Source: Phyllobacterium sp. 628 | GTDB taxonomy: Bacteria > Pseudomonadota > Alphaproteobacteria > Rhizobiales > Rhizobiaceae | Assembly: GCF_014189505.1 (NCBI RefSeq) | Contig: NZ_CP050301.1 | Span: 2,611,501-2,675,500, forward strand | DNA length: 64,000 nucleotides | Reading direction: 5' to 3' | Part shown: positions 63,416 to 64,000 of the stretch, one piece after another | Position numbering within the stretch: position 1 is the first letter of the stretch | Layout of the letters: each line of letters starts with the position of its first letter | Position numbers and translations under genes: made by a program | The notes under the pieces: generated by a model | Databases searched by the model: none | Told to the model about the DNA's origin: nothing | The model's input: the letters and a program-made list of their open reading frames with translations, nothing else

Positions 63416-64000
63416 TCATATTTTGGAGCCAGCAAGCTTCAACTCGATACAATTATCAGGCTTCGGATCATTGTTGCAGATCTTGCCCGGTGTAAACGTG
63501 CGGGAATCACCATCATGAGTCGCAAAGCGAAATTTGGACAATTCATCGGGCTTCATAACGTAGATATCGCTGGCCGCGACCGCAAGCATTCGCTCAACAA
63601 TGCTGGCATCGACTCCCATCTCGGAAAAATAGGCACTAAGTCTCTTGCGGTATCCTTTACGCAGCTCGGTCGTCTGATAAGTTCCCGTTGCCTCCCTGCT
63701 AAGAATTTTGCGGTCAATAATTCTTTTCTTCCCTCGAATGATTTGATACCGGGTCTGATACATTATCCTTTGATTGGTAACAGTGGTCGTGATCTGATGA
63801 ATGCCTACGCTCGCCTCAAAGCCGATAAGCCTTTTGATGCCCCCGGCAGCAAAAAACGGACATGCAGACATGCAGATTGCGCCGCCCGGATAGGCGTACG
63901 CTGAATAAGCACCATCGGAGAAATCGGGTTTACAGCCTTTCGCGCCGGGTTCGCAGCCGAAATACATTGTTTTGGCCACCGCGACATCAAGAGCACGTTT
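63416..64000 (-). CDS. COG3904-like predicted periplasmic protein, C-terminal part (runs off window edge)
   Basis: The frame is open from the window end to a TGA at 63416, giving 194 residues without the N-terminus. The segment AICMSACPFFAAGG followed by VGIHQ resembles the SAC...GVHQ pattern of COG3904 proteins, which share the ClpP/crotonase fold. The conserved Ser of the SAC motif could be catalytic, but no function is proven. The C-terminal half (MGVDASIVERMLAVAASDIY, then MKPDELSKFRFAT) fits that family too. Several cysteines (GCEPGAKGC, ICNNDPKPDNC) suggest disulfides and export. Its start lies outside the window, so a signal peptide cannot be checked. Confidence 0.75.
   Translation of the reverse strand, partial: KRALDVAVAKTMYFGCEPGAKGCKPDFSDGAYSAYAYPGGAICMSACPFFAAGGIKRLIGFEASVGIHQITTTVTNQRIMYQTRYQIIRGKKRIIDRKILSREATGTYQTTELRKGYRKRLSAYFSEMGVDASIVERMLAVAASDIYVMKPDELSKFRFATHDGDSRTFTPGKICNNDPKPDNCIELKLAGSKI

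Overview
The window is a 64 kb piece of chromosome from an alphaproteobacterium of the order Hyphomicrobiales (Rhizobiales), probably close to Phyllobacterium, Mesorhizobium or Brucella/Ochrobactrum. This rests on remembered similarity of UvrA, NdvA, RpoC and the ribosomal proteins to that group, a GTTC-N7-GTTC SOS box upstream of uvrA, a glnB-glnA pair behind a sigma-54 promoter, an ATP12-type F1 assembly factor, and a fused rif-str-S10-spc-alpha block. No genus can be fixed without a database search.

Positions 1 to 31 kb hold mixed housekeeping and accessory genes. First comes an RND efflux pair (permease cut by the window edge) with a divergent TetR regulator and a palindromic operator. 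Then follow tgt-queA and two cyclophilins (cytosolic and periplasmic), coaD, a 48-residue membrane protein whose stop overlaps that of gyrA, gyrA, a MarC protein, NDH-2, an AraC regulator divergent from a DUF2000 gene, a YqaA/VTT membrane protein, and a LacI regulator divergent from a 64-residue orphan protein whose near-consensus promoter is covered by LacI-type palindromes. Next are ssb and divergent uvrA, a DUF72 protein, glnB-glnA, a higBA toxin-antitoxin pair, ATP12, an RluC/RluD pseudouridine synthase, the fluoride channel crcB, ndvA (cyclic beta-1,2-glucan exporter), a lipocalin-like protein, and degP-rarA.

Positions 31 to 63 kb are the translation and transcription superblock, almost all on the minus strand. 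In transcription order it reads tRNA-Trp, secE, nusG, rplK, rplA, rplJ, rplL, rpoB, rpoC; then rpsL, rpsG, fusA, tuf, rpsJ; then the S10, spc and alpha genes ending at rplQ with a strong terminator. A 93-residue protein of unknown function on the plus strand sits between rpoC and rpsL and shares a bidirectional terminator with rpoC. The window ends in the C-terminal part of a predicted COG3904-like periplasmic protein.

Three essential genes (rplR, rplL, secE) each carry one single-base indel. Two lie in homopolymer runs, so these are most likely sequence errors rather than real pseudogenes. The most unusual signals are: a Tgt that has lost three of its four zinc ligands; the LacI/three-operator/micro-protein unit; and a short sequence element repeated in the long leaders of secY, rpsE and (in altered form) rpsL, with a terminator-like hairpin between rplO and secY.
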